NCBI RefSeq assembly: GCF_028882275.1
Contig: NZ_JARBUT010000005.1
Location: 1-64,000 of the forward strand
Direction of reading: 5' to 3'
From: Nocardiopsis sp. N85
GTDB taxonomy: Bacteria; Actinomycetota; Actinomycetes; Streptosporangiales; Streptosporangiaceae
DNA length: 64,000 bases
The notes under the pieces are model-generated. The model did not search any database. It was not told where the DNA came from and saw nothing but the letters and a program-made list of their open reading frames with translations. Shown piece after piece: positions 7,622 through 16,923 of the stretch (positions within the stretch are counted from its first letter, which is position 1; every line of letters begins with the position of its first letter). The position numbers were made by a program, and so were the translations under genes.

Positions 7622-8161
7622 TCAGTACCCGGTCGCGCCGTCGATACGTTCGCGCAGCAGGTCCGCGTGGCCGTTGTGGCGGGCGTACTCGCCGATCAGC
7701 TTCACCAGGATGACCCGCAGTTGCGTGGGTCCGCCGTGGACGGCGTCGGCCCCGAGGTCGTCGAGCGAGGAGGCCGCCGTGATCTCCCGTGAGCGCTCGA
7801 CCTCGGCGCGCCATCGGGCGAGCGCCTCGACCGGGTCCCCGGACAGGTCCTCGAAGTCCTGGTCGGGGTCGTCGTCGGAGTAGTGGAGCATCGGCACCTC
7901 CTCGCCGGCGAAGCGGATGCGCAGCCACCACCGCTCCCCCCCGGCCAGGTGGCGGATCAGGCCGTGCAGGCTCAACGTGGAGGGCGGCACCGCCCGCCGG
8001 GAGAGCGGTTCGGCGGCGAGCCCTGCGCACTTGGCCTCGAAGGTGGTGCGGTGCCAGTCGAGGTGGGTGGTCAGCACCTCCCTTTCGCTCCCGTGCGGGG
8101 GCGGGGACGGCCGGTCCGCGTCGATGCGGGGGGAGAGGTTCCTCTCGGGGATGCGTGTCAT
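7622..8161 (-). CDS. DinB/DUF664-family protein
   Basis: 179 aa from an ATG at 8161 with a G-rich ribosome site (GGATGGGGGG). The four-helix DinB pattern is clear: EVLTTHLDWHRTTFEAKCAG, LSLHGLIRHLAGGERWWL with its metal-ligand histidines, and the C-terminal LVKLIGEYARHNGHADLLRE with HNGH. Actinobacterial DinB proteins are often thiol (mycothiol)-dependent S-transferases. The exact substrate is unknown. Confidence 0.88.
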   Translation of the reverse strand: MTRIPERNLSPRIDADRPSPPPHGSEREVLTTHLDWHRTTFEAKCAGLAAEPLSRRAVPPSTLSLHGLIRHLAGGERWWLRIRFAGEEVPMLHYSDDDPDQDFEDLSGDPVEALARWRAEVERSREITAASSLDDLGADAVHGGPTQLRVILVKLIGEYARHNGHADLLRERIDGATGY

Positions 8162-8603
8162 CCCCCCATCCTTTCCCAGGGCACCGACGATCACCCGACC
8201 GGTGGACCGGCGGCCCGTCGTGGTTCGGCCGCGCGCCCGCCGTGGTGCCGGGCCGGCGCGCATGCCGCAGACCGTCGGGGGAACAGGAAAAGGCGCACGA
8301 AAGAGGATGAATCGGATGCTCGGGATAGGGGGCCGTCGCGAGATCGGTCGGCTACCCGTCGACGACCCCGGGCGCGGCGTTGGTCTCCCCGGTCGCCCCG
8401 CCGGTGACCCTGATCCTGGTGGCCACGCCCCGGTGGGCGGGCCGGGGCCGTTCCCGTCGCGCCTCTGGGCGCGGACCGGCACGGAGGACGGGCCGCCCGA
8501 CCGCCGGGCTCACCCGCCCCGGAGCCCGCGCCGGCACCGGAAGCGGATCCGCGCCGCCCGTGGCGGTCGCCCTCGACCCCGCGCCTCACCCGCCGGCTCC
8601 CCC

Positions 8604-8945
8604 GTGTCCGCCCTGCTCGGCGTCCCCCTCGGTCTGCTCGGCCCGTGCGCCGCGCTGCTGCCGGTGAGCGCCCTCCGGTACCCGTTCCGGTGGGCGCTGC
8701 CGGGGGGCACGCGGTTCCTGTGGATGCGGGTGGCCGACCCGGCCACGGCCGTGCTCGCGACTTCGGTGGAGATCGTCCTCGGGCTGTTCCCGCTGCGTTG
8801 GGCGGTGATCCCCGCGGCGCGTGTGCACGCCCGGCTCACCCTGGCCCGGCTCCTCCCCTCCCGGGCGGAGCCGCTCGCGGCCCGGGAGGGCGGGGCGGGT
8901 CGCTCCCGGGCCGACGGCGCGGACCCCCCTCACGCGGACCGGTGA
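8604..8945 (+). pseudogene. membrane fragment resembling a sensor-kinase N-terminal domain
   Basis: The end of a plus-strand frame encodes two or three hydrophobic stretches (LLGVPLGLLGPCAALLPVSA, AVLATSVEIVLGLFPLRWAV) followed by HARLTLARLLPSR. This resembles the second half of the putative sensor domain found before actinobacterial histidine kinases. No kinase follows, and upstream coding potential is split among frames. With the kinase/ABC remnants nearby, it looks like another scrap of a lost signalling locus. A small intact membrane gene of about 113 aa is the alternative. Confidence 0.35.
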
Positions 8946-8958
8946 GGGTGCGGTCCGG

Positions 8959-9849
8959 TCAGTTCGCGCCCTCCCGCACGACGTCCTCCCGGGCGGAGCG
9001 GCGGGCCAGGAGGACACCCGTGGCGGCGGCGGTGAAGAACATGAGCACGCCGTAGACCGCGGAGGGGATGGCGATCTCCGTGCTGTTGAGCAGCGCCGGG
9101 CTGAGGGCGATGGCCAGGGACAGCGTGGTGTTGTGCAGACCGATCTCCATGCAGGAGGCGATGGACTCGGGGCGACCGGTGCCGATCAGGCGCGGCGCCC
9201 AGTAGCCGATGACGAGGCCGGCGATGTTGAACAGCAACACCATGAGGCCCACCGACACGATGTAATCGCCGATGTTGTCCAGTTCCTGGTAGACGGCGAC
9301 GGCGATGACGCCGAACAGCACGAACACCGAGGCGATCTTGACGGGCTTCTCCATGCGCAGCGCGAAGGACTCCGCCTTCGCCCTGATGAGCATGCCGATG
9401 GCGACGGGGATGAGGATGATCGCGAAGACCTGGAGGACCTTGTCCGCCTGGAGGCCGAGGGTGTCGCCGTCGCTCATGAAGTAGGCCAGCGACAGGTTGG
9501 TGATGAGCGGCAGGGTCACCATCGCGGTGAGGGAGTTGAGCGCCGTCAGCGAGATGTTGAGGGCGACGTTGCCGCGGAACAGGTGGCTGTACAGGCTCGC
9601 GGTGGTGCCGCCGGGCGAGGCGGCCAGCAGCATCATGCCGACCGCGAGGGCGGGCGGCGGCTGGAAGAGCAGGACCAGGCCGAAGCAGATCAGCGGCAGC
9701 AGGATGATCTGGCAACCGAGGATGAGCGCCACGGTGCCCGGGACCCGGATCAGTCGGGTGAAGTCCGCGAGGGTCAGGCTGAGGCCCAGGCCCAGCATGA
9801 TGATGGCCAGCGCGGCGGGCAGCGCGATCGTGGCGATGGTGGAGTCCAA
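8959..9849 (-). CDS. bile acid:sodium symporter (BASS) family transporter
   Basis: 296 aa, about nine to ten membrane helices. Family hallmarks include LLAASPGGTTASLYSHLFRG, the early unwound-helix loop, and CMEIGLHNTTLSLAIALSP, the second sodium/substrate region. Such carriers move organic anions with sodium; the substrate here is unknown and bile acids are unlikely. It is a single gene with no obvious partner. Confidence 0.93.
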   Translation of the reverse strand: MDSTIATIALPAALAIIMLGLGLSLTLADFTRLIRVPGTVALILGCQIILLPLICFGLVLLFQPPPALAVGMMLLAASPGGTTASLYSHLFRGNVALNISLTALNSLTAMVTLPLITNLSLAYFMSDGDTLGLQADKVLQVFAIILIPVAIGMLIRAKAESFALRMEKPVKIASVFVLFGVIAVAVYQELDNIGDYIVSVGLMVLLFNIAGLVIGYWAPRLIGTGRPESIASCMEIGLHNTTLSLAIALSPALLNSTEIAIPSAVYGVLMFFTAAATGVLLARRSAREDVVREGAN

Positions 9850-10026
9850 GGGTGTCGGCTCCTCGTGGTCGGGCCGCGGGGGACGCGGCTCGTGGTCGGG
9901 GGATCGCCTTCGACGGCGAATGCGGGGGCGCGGCGGGTGGACGCGACCCGATCGCGCCTTGCGGTGATATGCGTCACACCCGACCTACTGGCCGGTATGT
10001 TCCCATGTCGTGGGCGGACATGACAA

Positions 10027-10049
10027 GACCCCGGTGGGGGACCGGGGTC
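10027..10049 (-). terminator. hairpin terminator after the HATPase gene
   Basis: GACCCCGGT and ACCGGGGTC flank a five-base loop, followed on the minus strand by TTGTC. It lies 68 bases past the stop of the minus-strand gene at 10117. Confidence 0.6.
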
Positions 10050-10116
10050 GGGTGGGACGGGCGCAGCGGACGGGCTCGGAGGGACGAACGGGGGCCGTGG
10101 GACGACCGGTACGGGT

Positions 10117-10671
10117 TCAGGCGGCGGGCCAGGAACTGCCGGTCATGTCGTAGGCCAGGTGGAACCACACCTTGCGGATGCTGGGATGGCCGTTGTCGCC
10201 CCAGGTGGTGGCGAAGCTGTCGACGAGGGCCAGGCCGCGGCCGTTCTCCGCGGTGAGCCGGTCTCCCGTGGGCGGCACCGGGACCAGCGGCCCGTCCCCA
10301 CCGCCCAGGGACCGGGCGGGCGTCCCGTTGTCGCGGCAGACCAGGGTCAGCCCGGTGACGTTGCGCGCCACCCGCAGGACGAAGGTCTGCCCCTCCTCCC
10401 CCGACCTGCTGTGCCGGATCGCGTTGGTCGCCAGCTCCGTGCCCAGCAGCGCGAACACGTAGCGGAAGTCGCTGTCGCGGGTGGCCGCGCAGGTGTCCAG
10501 GAAGGCGCGGGCCAGGGGGATGCTCGCGGGCTCGCCGGAGAACTCCCAGTGGCGTTTGGTGAAGGGCACCGGCGGGCGCCCGTTGAAGTAGTGCCGGTAC
10601 TCGTCCGGAACACCCGTGAGGACGCTGTCCTCGGCCTCGGCCAGGGCGGGCACGGCAACGAGTGAGGGCAT
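10117..10671 (-). CDS. RsbW-like anti-sigma/ATP-binding protein (HATPase_c_2)
   Basis: 184 aa. GHKL ATPase motifs are visible: N-box ELATNAIRHS, G1 box CRDNGTPARS and G2 box ENGRGLALVDSFATTWG. This class of small stand-alone ATPases in actinobacteria resembles SpoIIAB/RsbW serine kinases, which phosphorylate anti-anti-sigma factors. No sigma factor or antagonist gene lies nearby, which is usual for these numerous orphan copies. Confidence 0.88.
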   Translation of the reverse strand: MPSLVAVPALAEAEDSVLTGVPDEYRHYFNGRPPVPFTKRHWEFSGEPASIPLARAFLDTCAATRDSDFRYVFALLGTELATNAIRHSRSGEEGQTFVLRVARNVTGLTLVCRDNGTPARSLGGGDGPLVPVPPTGDRLTAENGRGLALVDSFATTWGDNGHPSIRKVWFHLAYDMTGSSWPAA

Positions 10672-10863
10672 GGATGACTCCTTCGGCGGGGCGGCTCAGT
10701 GGGCAGGCGAACCGTGGGAGGGGGCGGCTGCGGGAGTGTCCGGATCGCCGCGGGGGACGGGGCGGCGCGGGACCGGTATGACCATACGCGATCCGCCCCC
10801 CCTGGGACAGGGGATGTCGGTGTGGCGCGTTCCTCCAGCGTCACCGGGCACCCCTCCGGAGGC

Positions 10864-10944
10864 CGCCGCCCCTCCCGTCCGCGCCCTTCCGTCCGCGCCC
10901 TTCCGGTCCATGCCCTCCGGTCCGCCCCCTTCCGTCCGCGCCCG
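10864..10944. repeat. short tandem repeats around CCTTCCGTCCGCGCC
   Basis: Three to four close copies of a unit built on CC(G/T)TCCGTCCGCGCC lie directly after the glpD stop codon. This is simple G/C-rich repetition with no hairpin. It may have arisen by slippage. Confidence 0.5.
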
Positions 10945-12471
10945 TCAGACCGACGCCGCCAGCGCCTCCTCGGCCGCCTTCTCCGCCTTCGCCCTGTCCT
11001 CGTCCACCAAGGCGATACGGGTGCGCCGGGCCAACAGGTCGTCCACGTCCAGGGCGCCCTCGTGACGGACCCCGAACCGGAGTTCCGCCCCGGTGACGCC
11101 GGCGGCGATCGGCTCCGACAGGGTCGGGTCGTCGTCGGCCTCGGCCAGGACGGCGAGCGCCTCGGTCCCGTAGCGGGCGACCAGCCGTCGCGGTGCCGCC
11201 AGGGCGTCGAGCCCCTCCCTGGACGCGGCGCCGACCAGGGGCAGGGAGCGGGTCCGGCAGGGACCCGCGGGCATCCGGTGCCGGTCGACCACGGTGTCCA
11301 CGGCCTTCTCCGCCATCGCCCGGTAGGTGGTGAGTTTGCCGCCGACGACGGTGACCATGCCGTTGGGGGCGACCGTCACGGAGTGCTCGCGGGACAGGTC
11401 GGAGCTGACGCCGTCGCCGTGCAGGAGGGGGCGCAGCCCCGCGAACGCGCCGATGACGTCCTCGCGGCGGAGCGGGACCCGCAGGGCCCGGTTGACCTGT
11501 TCCAGCAGGAAGTCGACGTCCTGCGCCGGGACCTCGGGGATCCGGGGCGCGGGCCCCTCCACGGGTTCGTCGGTGAGTCCGAGGAAGATCCGCCCGTCCG
11601 GTTGGGGCAGGGCGAACACGAACCGGGCGGCGCCGCCCTCCACCGGGACGGTGAGCGCCACCTTGGGATGCCCCAGGACGGCGCCGTCGAGCACCAGGTG
11701 GCTTCCCCTGCTGGGGCTGAGCCGGATGCCGGGGTCGAGGTGGTCGGCGTGGACGCCGGTGGCGTTGACGACGGCGCGCGGCCGCAGGGGCACCAGACGG
11801 CCGGTGATCTCGTCGCGCAGGACGACGCCGTCGGCGGTGACGTTCTCGGCCGAGCAGCGGGTGATGACGCGGGTGCCCAGCCCCGCGGCGGTGCGTGCCA
11901 GCGCCAGGACGAGGCGGGCGTCGTCGATGAGCTGGCCGTCGAAGGACAGGACGCCGCCGAGCAGTCCTTCGGGGTCCACCCCGGGCAGCAGTCGCCGGGT
12001 GCGGCGGGCGTCGAGCAGGCGAGGTCGGGGCAGCACGGAGTCGGGGGTGCCCGCGAGGCGGCGGAGCACGTCGCCCAGGCCCATGCCGGCGCGGGCGAGC
12101 AGTCCGCCCATCGGCCCGGCGAGGTCGCGGTGGACGGGAACGACCATCGGCAGGGGCCGCACCAGGTGGGGGGCGGTGACCCGCATGAGGACGTCGCGTT
12201 CGCGGGCGCTCTCGTAGGCGATGCCGATCTGTCCCCTGGCGAGGTAGCGCAGACCGCCGTGCACCAGTTTCGAACTCCACCGGCTGGTACCGAAGGCCAG
12301 GTCGTGGCGTTCGACGAGCACGGTGGACAACCCGCGGGAGACGGCGTCCAGGGCCACGCCGGCACCGGTCACGCCCCCTCCGACGACCAGGACGTCGACC
12401 CGGGGGCCGGCCTCCAGCGCGGCCAGATCGGCGCTCCGACGGGCTGCGTTCAGGGAGGTGCTGGTGCTCAT
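10945..12471 (-). CDS. glpD: aerobic glycerol-3-phosphate dehydrogenase
   Basis: 508 aa FAD-dependent membrane-associated enzyme that oxidises sn-glycerol 3-phosphate to dihydroxyacetone phosphate and passes electrons to quinone. The FAD dinucleotide motif VVGGGVTGAGVALDAVSRG sits at residues 30-48. TSRWSSKLVHGGLRYL is the family signature, and VVGGKLTTYRAMAE lies in the C-terminal half. The adjacent tetR gene (43 bases upstream) and the divergent AGPS-like flavoprotein form a trio seen in other actinobacteria, which suggests glycerophospholipid metabolism rather than simple glycerol catabolism. No glpK or glpF is nearby. Confidence 0.95.
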   Translation of the reverse strand: MSTSTSLNAARRSADLAALEAGPRVDVLVVGGGVTGAGVALDAVSRGLSTVLVERHDLAFGTSRWSSKLVHGGLRYLARGQIGIAYESARERDVLMRVTAPHLVRPLPMVVPVHRDLAGPMGGLLARAGMGLGDVLRRLAGTPDSVLPRPRLLDARRTRRLLPGVDPEGLLGGVLSFDGQLIDDARLVLALARTAAGLGTRVITRCSAENVTADGVVLRDEITGRLVPLRPRAVVNATGVHADHLDPGIRLSPSRGSHLVLDGAVLGHPKVALTVPVEGGAARFVFALPQPDGRIFLGLTDEPVEGPAPRIPEVPAQDVDFLLEQVNRALRVPLRREDVIGAFAGLRPLLHGDGVSSDLSREHSVTVAPNGMVTVVGGKLTTYRAMAEKAVDTVVDRHRMPAGPCRTRSLPLVGAASREGLDALAAPRRLVARYGTEALAVLAEADDDPTLSEPIAAGVTGAELRFGVRHEGALDVDDLLARRTRIALVDEDRAKAEKAAEEALAASV

Positions 12472-12514
12472 GCGAGCGGTCCTTTCCTGGGGATGTGCGA
12501 AGGGCGGGGGTCGG

Positions 12515-13102
12515 TCAGGGGGCCAGGTATCCGTCGACGAGGGTCGCGAGTTCGTCCACGATCGCCTCCTCGTCCAGGAGGTCGGCGAACAGGTGGCGTG
12601 AGGTGACGGTGTTCTGCGCGGTGACCAGGACCAGGCGGGCCAGGACGCGCGGGTCCCCCGAACGGATCGAACCGTCCGCCTGGCCTTGGGAGACCGCGGG
12701 TTCGAGGATCTCCAGGGCGGAGTGGTGACTCGCGCCCAGCCGCTGGAACGTGTAGGTGGTCATGAGTTCGGGTTCGGTGTCGACGATCCGGGTGAAGAGC
12801 GGATGGCGCAGCATCGCCCTGGCCACACCGGCCACGTGCAGAACGAGGCGGACCCGCACGCTCTCGTCGGCGAGGTCGTGCTCGTCGGCCATCTCCTCGT
12901 CGAGGAGGATCCGCCGCAGTTCCCGGGTGAGCAGGTCGGCGACGAGCGCGGTGACGTCGGGCCAGCGCCGGTAGACGGTCGGCCGGCTGACCCCGGCGCG
13001 ACGGGCGACGTCGGTCAGCGTGGTGCGGCGCACCCCGAAGTCCACGACGCAGGCCCGGGCCGCGTCGAGGATCTGATCTTCAACGTTACGTTTTGACGCC
13101 AT
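12515..13102 (-). CDS. TetR-family regulator of the glpD/flavoprotein locus
   Basis: 195 aa from ATG 13102. The N-terminal helix-turn-helix is typical: TTLTDVARRAGVSRPTVYRR. It is followed by glpD on the same strand and faces the flavoprotein gene with only 17 bases between start codons, so any operator must overlap promoters reaching into one coding region. The spacer holds TTTTGACG and GTGTAAAA blocks that may form an imperfect operator. Probable role: local repressor of both neighbours (inference from position). Confidence 0.9.
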   Translation of the reverse strand: MASKRNVEDQILDAARACVVDFGVRRTTLTDVARRAGVSRPTVYRRWPDVTALVADLLTRELRRILLDEEMADEHDLADESVRVRLVLHVAGVARAMLRHPLFTRIVDTEPELMTTYTFQRLGASHHSALEILEPAVSQGQADGSIRSGDPRVLARLVLVTAQNTVTSRHLFADLLDEEAIVDELATLVDGYLAP

Positions 13103-13119
13103 GTGTAAAACTGTAGAGC

Positions 13120-14724
13120 ATGGCTGACGACACCACACCCCGCACCTCCCCCGAGATGAGCTGGTTCGCCTGGGGCGATCCGGCCAAGGCCCGGGAACTC
13201 GACCCCGGCCTGCGCGATCTCATCGCCCAGGTGCTCCGCGCCCGGTTCACCGAACGCCCCCCTGTCGCCGAGGAGCGGGTGGAACTTCCGCCCGCCGCCC
13301 TGACCGGCCCGGACCGCGCCGCCCTGTCCGCCGTGGTCGGCGAGGAGCACGTCGTCGACGACGCGGCCTCCCGGCTGCGTCATTCCGGTGGCAAGAGCAC
13401 CCCCGACCTGCTGCTGCGCCGGGCCGGCCGGGCCGACCCCGCGCCCGACGCGGTCCTGTACCCGGCCGACCACGACGAGGTCCAACGTCTGCTGGAGGTG
13501 TGCTCGGCACGGCGGATCGCGGTGGTGCCCTTCGGAGGCGGCACCAGCGTCGTGGGCGGACTGACGCCGTTGCGGGGCCGCTTCGACGCGGTCGTCGCGC
13601 TGGACCTGCGCCGACTGGACCGACTGGTCTCCCTGGACGCCACCTCGATGACCGCCGTCCTGGGCGCGGGTGTGCGCGGTCCGCACGCCGAGCGGCTCCT
13701 GGCCGAGCACGGCCTGATGCTGGGGCACCTGCCGCAGAGCCACGAGTACGCGACCATCGGCGGATACGCGGCGACGCGTTCCAGCGGTCAGGCCTCCTCC
13801 GGGTACGGTCGGTTCGAGGACATGGTGGTGTCGTTGCGCGCGGCCACTCCGCGCGGGACCCTGGAGGCGGGCGGGGTCCCGGCGTCGGCGGCCGGCCCGG
13901 ACCTGCGCCGCTTGCTGATCGGCTCGGAGGGGACCCTCGGTGTGATCACCGAGGTCGGTCTGCGGGTGCGACCCGTACCGGAGACCGTCCTGGACGAGGC
14001 CTGGTCGTTCCCCGACTTCGCCACGGGGGTGGACGCCCTGCGCGCCCTGGCCCAGTCCGACACCCGCCCCACGATGGCGCGGATCCTCGACGAGTCCGAG
14101 ACGTTCGTGGGCGCCGCGATGGGCGGTCGGGCGGCGCAGCCCGGCTGCCAGGCCGTCCTCGGTTTCGAGGGTTCCGAGGCCGAGGTCGCGGCCCGGTCCG
14201 CGGTGGTCCGCGAGGTGCTCGTCCGGGCGGGTGGAACCCCGTCGGGTCCCGAACCGGTGGCCCACTGGCGGGAGAACCGCTTCTCCTCCCCCTACCTGCG
14301 CGACACCCTGTTGTCGGCGGGCATCCTCGCCGAGACCCTGGAGACCGCGGCGACCTGGACCGATCTGCTGCCGCTGTACGCGGCCGTCACGCGCGCCCTG
14401 ACCGGGGCCTTGGAGGGGGACGAGGGCGGTGTCGTGGTGATGTGCCACGTGTCGCACACCTACCCGACGGGTGCGTCCCTGTACTTCACCGTGGCGACGG
14501 CGGCGGGCGCGGACCCGTTGGCCCGGTGGGAGGGCGCCAAGCGCGCCGCCTCCGACGCGATCGTGGCGCACGGCGGCACCATCACCCACCATCACGCGGT
14601 GGGCACCGATCACCGGCCGTGGATGGCCGAGGAGATCGGTCCGCTGGGCGTGGAGGTGCTGCGGTCGGTGAAGGCGGCGCTGGACCCGGAGGGCGTGCTC
14701 AACCCGGGCAAGCTCATCCCCTGA
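13120..14724 (+). CDS. FAD-linked oxidase, alkyl-DHAP synthase-like
   Basis: 534 aa. The FAD_binding_4 (PCMH) domain spans about residues 105-280, with VVPFGGGTSVVGG at 136-148 and SGQASSGYGRFEDMV. The C-terminal FAD-oxidase domain carries the THHHAVGTDH histidine cluster (about 490-492) that marks alkyldihydroxyacetonephosphate synthase relatives, and ends in DPEGVLNPGKLIP. The start could also be the second ATG at 13156 (MSWFAWGDP), where related proteins often begin. Pairing with glpD, whose product is DHAP, supports a lipid-related substrate. True ether-lipid synthesis is unproven. Confidence 0.88.
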   Translation: MADDTTPRTSPEMSWFAWGDPAKARELDPGLRDLIAQVLRARFTERPPVAEERVELPPAALTGPDRAALSAVVGEEHVVDDAASRLRHSGGKSTPDLLLRRAGRADPAPDAVLYPADHDEVQRLLEVCSARRIAVVPFGGGTSVVGGLTPLRGRFDAVVALDLRRLDRLVSLDATSMTAVLGAGVRGPHAERLLAEHGLMLGHLPQSHEYATIGGYAATRSSGQASSGYGRFEDMVVSLRAATPRGTLEAGGVPASAAGPDLRRLLIGSEGTLGVITEVGLRVRPVPETVLDEAWSFPDFATGVDALRALAQSDTRPTMARILDESETFVGAAMGGRAAQPGCQAVLGFEGSEAEVAARSAVVREVLVRAGGTPSGPEPVAHWRENRFSSPYLRDTLLSAGILAETLETAATWTDLLPLYAAVTRALTGALEGDEGGVVVMCHVSHTYPTGASLYFTVATAAGADPLARWEGAKRAASDAIVAHGGTITHHHAVGTDHRPWMAEEIGPLGVEVLRSVKAALDPEGVLNPGKLIP

Positions 14725-14733
14725 GGGAGGGGT

Positions 14734-14757
14734 GCGGGCGCCGAGGGCGGCGCCCGC
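14734..14757 (+). terminator. hairpin terminator after flavoprotein gene
   Basis: GCGGGCGCC and GGCGCCCGC flank a six-base loop 10 bases after the stop codon. There is no T tract, which is usual in this G/C range. Confidence 0.6.
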
Positions 14758-14802
14758 GCGCCCCGCGCCGGTCAGGTCCCCGGAACCGGTGGATCCGAGC
14801 GC

Positions 14803-15671
14803 TCACACCCGTTCGGCGGTACGGGCGAGCCGTCGTTCGACCTGGCGGGCGAAACCGTTCAGGAAGTCGATGGCCTCGGCGTCGTCCATGCTCTCGGGGA
14901 CCGGGTGGTCGATCGCGATCCGGGTGTTGACGTCGAGGAAGTAGGAGCTGCCCGTCCGCTCCCCCTCGTCGAAGTCGAACGAGTAGAGGACCGTCATTCC
15001 GGACTCGCCGGCGCCGCTGGGCTCCCACGCGAGGACGGCCTCGTCGTTGCGGCCGCGTTCCCAGTCCTCCACCGTGTCCTCCATCTCCTGCCGCATCTCC
15101 TCGAACCCGTCGAGGTAGACCTCGTGGTCGTACAGGGCGACGTCGACGCCGAGCAGCCGTGAGTCGTCACGGTCGGTGACGGCGCAGGAGATCCTGCCGA
15201 GGTAGCCCTCCTCGTCCGTGTCGGGGTACCAGTCGGAGTCCTCGGCCGAGAGGAACTCCCCCTCCGCCCGGGGCCGGTCGGCGTCCGGAACGGTGTCGAT
15301 CACCTGGGAGGGCAGCAGCTCACGACAGGAGGGCAGCTCACCGTAGGGGCGCCCGCCCATGGCATCCCACGCGACGAACCCCAGCAGGCCCGCCACGAGC
15401 ACACCCGCGAGCACGCCGGCGCCGATCGCCCATCCCCTGCGGGAACGGCGCGGCGGCCCGGGCGGGCCCACCGGACCCTGCGGCGGGTGGGGGCCGCCGG
15501 GATACCCACCGCCGGGCGGGGGCGGCGGGCCGGGCGGCGGGAACCCGCCGCGCCCGGAGGCGGGCCGAACCCGGGCGGGGCGGGAACGCCGCCGGGCGTT
15601 CCCGGTACGCCCGGAAAGCCCGGGTCGCCGGGTCGGCCGGGGAAGGAACGGTCGTCAGGGGGATACGTCAT
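14803..15671 (-). pseudogene. proline-rich single-TM exported protein, apparent frameshift
   Basis: The frame 14803-15471 encodes a membrane helix (WAIGAGVLAGVLVAGLLGFV) and an acidic extracytoplasmic domain with two cysteines (LPSCRELL, ISCAVTD). The expected Pro/Gly-rich N-terminus begins in another frame at ATG 15671 (MTYPPDDRSFPGRPGDPGFP) and must shift by one base near 15545 to enter GGFPPPGPPPPPGGGYPGG. The paralogue at 15812-16732 has the same layout in one frame. The shift falls in a G/C run, so sequencing error is possible. Function unknown. Confidence 0.65.
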
Positions 15672-15811
15672 CGGTTCCGCGGCGTCCGGCGCGGACGGAC
15701 GCCGCACCTCCTCACCGGGGGTTCGTCGTCTCGGAGGACGGATCAAGGGGACGTTCTCAAGGTGGATACCCACCGGCCGCGGAAACGGATCACGCGAGGG
15801 GCGTGTCGGGC

Positions 15812-16732
15812 TCAGGCGACCTCGCCGGCGCGGCCGAGGCTCCTCTCGACCTCGCCGCCGAGCGAGCGGACCGCCCGCATGGCCTCCTCCGTGTCCAGGG
15901 CATCGGGGTCGAACATGTAGACGACGGTCACCGCCAGGTTGTCCACCAGGTAGACGTTCACGGCCATGCCCAGGGAGAAGTAGTCGGACTCGTCGGAGAA
16001 CCCGACCACGACACCGTTCTCACCGGCGGAACTCGGGCCCCACATGGCGTTGGGGAGTTCCTCGTCGTCGAAGGTGAGCGTGCCCGGTTCGCCCGGGGCC
16101 AGGTCGTCCCGCAACCCCGCCAGGTGGTCGTCCATCTCCTCGGCGCGGTCCCGCCAGGTGTCGCCTGTGGGATCGAGCACCTCGACGGAGACCATGAAGC
16201 CCATGAAGGCCTCCTCCGCGTCCGGGGTGATCTCGCAGGAGAGGTCGCCGTGGTCGTCATCGTCGGGGTCGAATCCCCCGTCGACCGTGAGCCCCGTGCT
16301 CCCCACCACGGTCTCGTACCGCTCGACGTCGAAGACCTCGTCACAGTCGGGGAAGGACACGTACTCCTTGGAGCCGGTCAGCGCCAGGGTCAGGCCGATG
16401 CCGACCATCAGCACCACCGCGCCGGCGATCGCACCGCCGACGACGAGTCCCGTGCGCTTGGGCCTGGACGCCGGCGCGCCCGGATACCCGCCCGGTGGGA
16501 AGGGGCCGCCCGGCGGGAAGGGACCCTGCGGCGGCACGCCGCCCGGTCCGCCGGGGAATCCGGGGCCGCCCGGCGCGGGGGGCGGGGCCCACCCCTGCGG
16601 GGGCCGCCGTGGATATCCGCCCTGCGGGGGGCGGGCTCCGGCAGCGTAGGGGCCTTGGGGGTGCGGTGTGCCCGGCGGGAGGTACCGGCCCTGGTTCGGG
16701 TCCGCAGGACCGTGGGGCGGCTGGACCGACAT
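15812..16732 (-). CDS. proline-rich single-TM exported protein (paralogue)
   Basis: 306 aa. Residues 1-90 are a Pro/Gly/Gln-rich cytoplasmic tail (PPQGPFPPGGPFPPGGYPG). A membrane helix (LVVGGAIAGAVVLMVGIGLT) follows, then an acidic outer domain of about 190 residues with FPDCDEVF and LSCEITPD cysteines. The outer domain resembles the neighbour at 14803 in layout (cysteine pair, SAGE(N/S)G loop, C-terminal ExxxAIxxLxxxxxR-type helix), so the two arose by tandem duplication. No known catalytic motif. The start ATG at 16732 was chosen because the Pro-rich region begins there. Confidence 0.8.
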   Translation of the reverse strand: MSVQPPHGPADPNQGRYLPPGTPHPQGPYAAGARPPQGGYPRRPPQGWAPPPAPGGPGFPGGPGGVPPQGPFPPGGPFPPGGYPGAPASRPKRTGLVVGGAIAGAVVLMVGIGLTLALTGSKEYVSFPDCDEVFDVERYETVVGSTGLTVDGGFDPDDDDHGDLSCEITPDAEEAFMGFMVSVEVLDPTGDTWRDRAEEMDDHLAGLRDDLAPGEPGTLTFDDEELPNAMWGPSSAGENGVVVGFSDESDYFSLGMAVNVYLVDNLAVTVVYMFDPDALDTEEAMRAVRSLGGEVERSLGRAGEVA

Positions 16733-16923
16733 CGGTGGGGCTCCAAAACGGATCGATCGGGGGAACGGGCGGGGACCGCGCTCTTCATGACACGGCGCTC
16801 CGTGCGATCCACGAAGCGCGACCACAGGCTTTCACGGATTCCCCGCGCGTCCCGGGCCGGAAAGGCCTCCGCGTGCGGCCGGTAGCGGCCACGCGCACAC
16901 CCGCCGAGGGCGACAATGGACCC

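Noticed and set aside
10864..10944. CRISPR-like short repeats
   Set aside because: Units are adjacent and degenerate, without spacers; no cas genes in the window.
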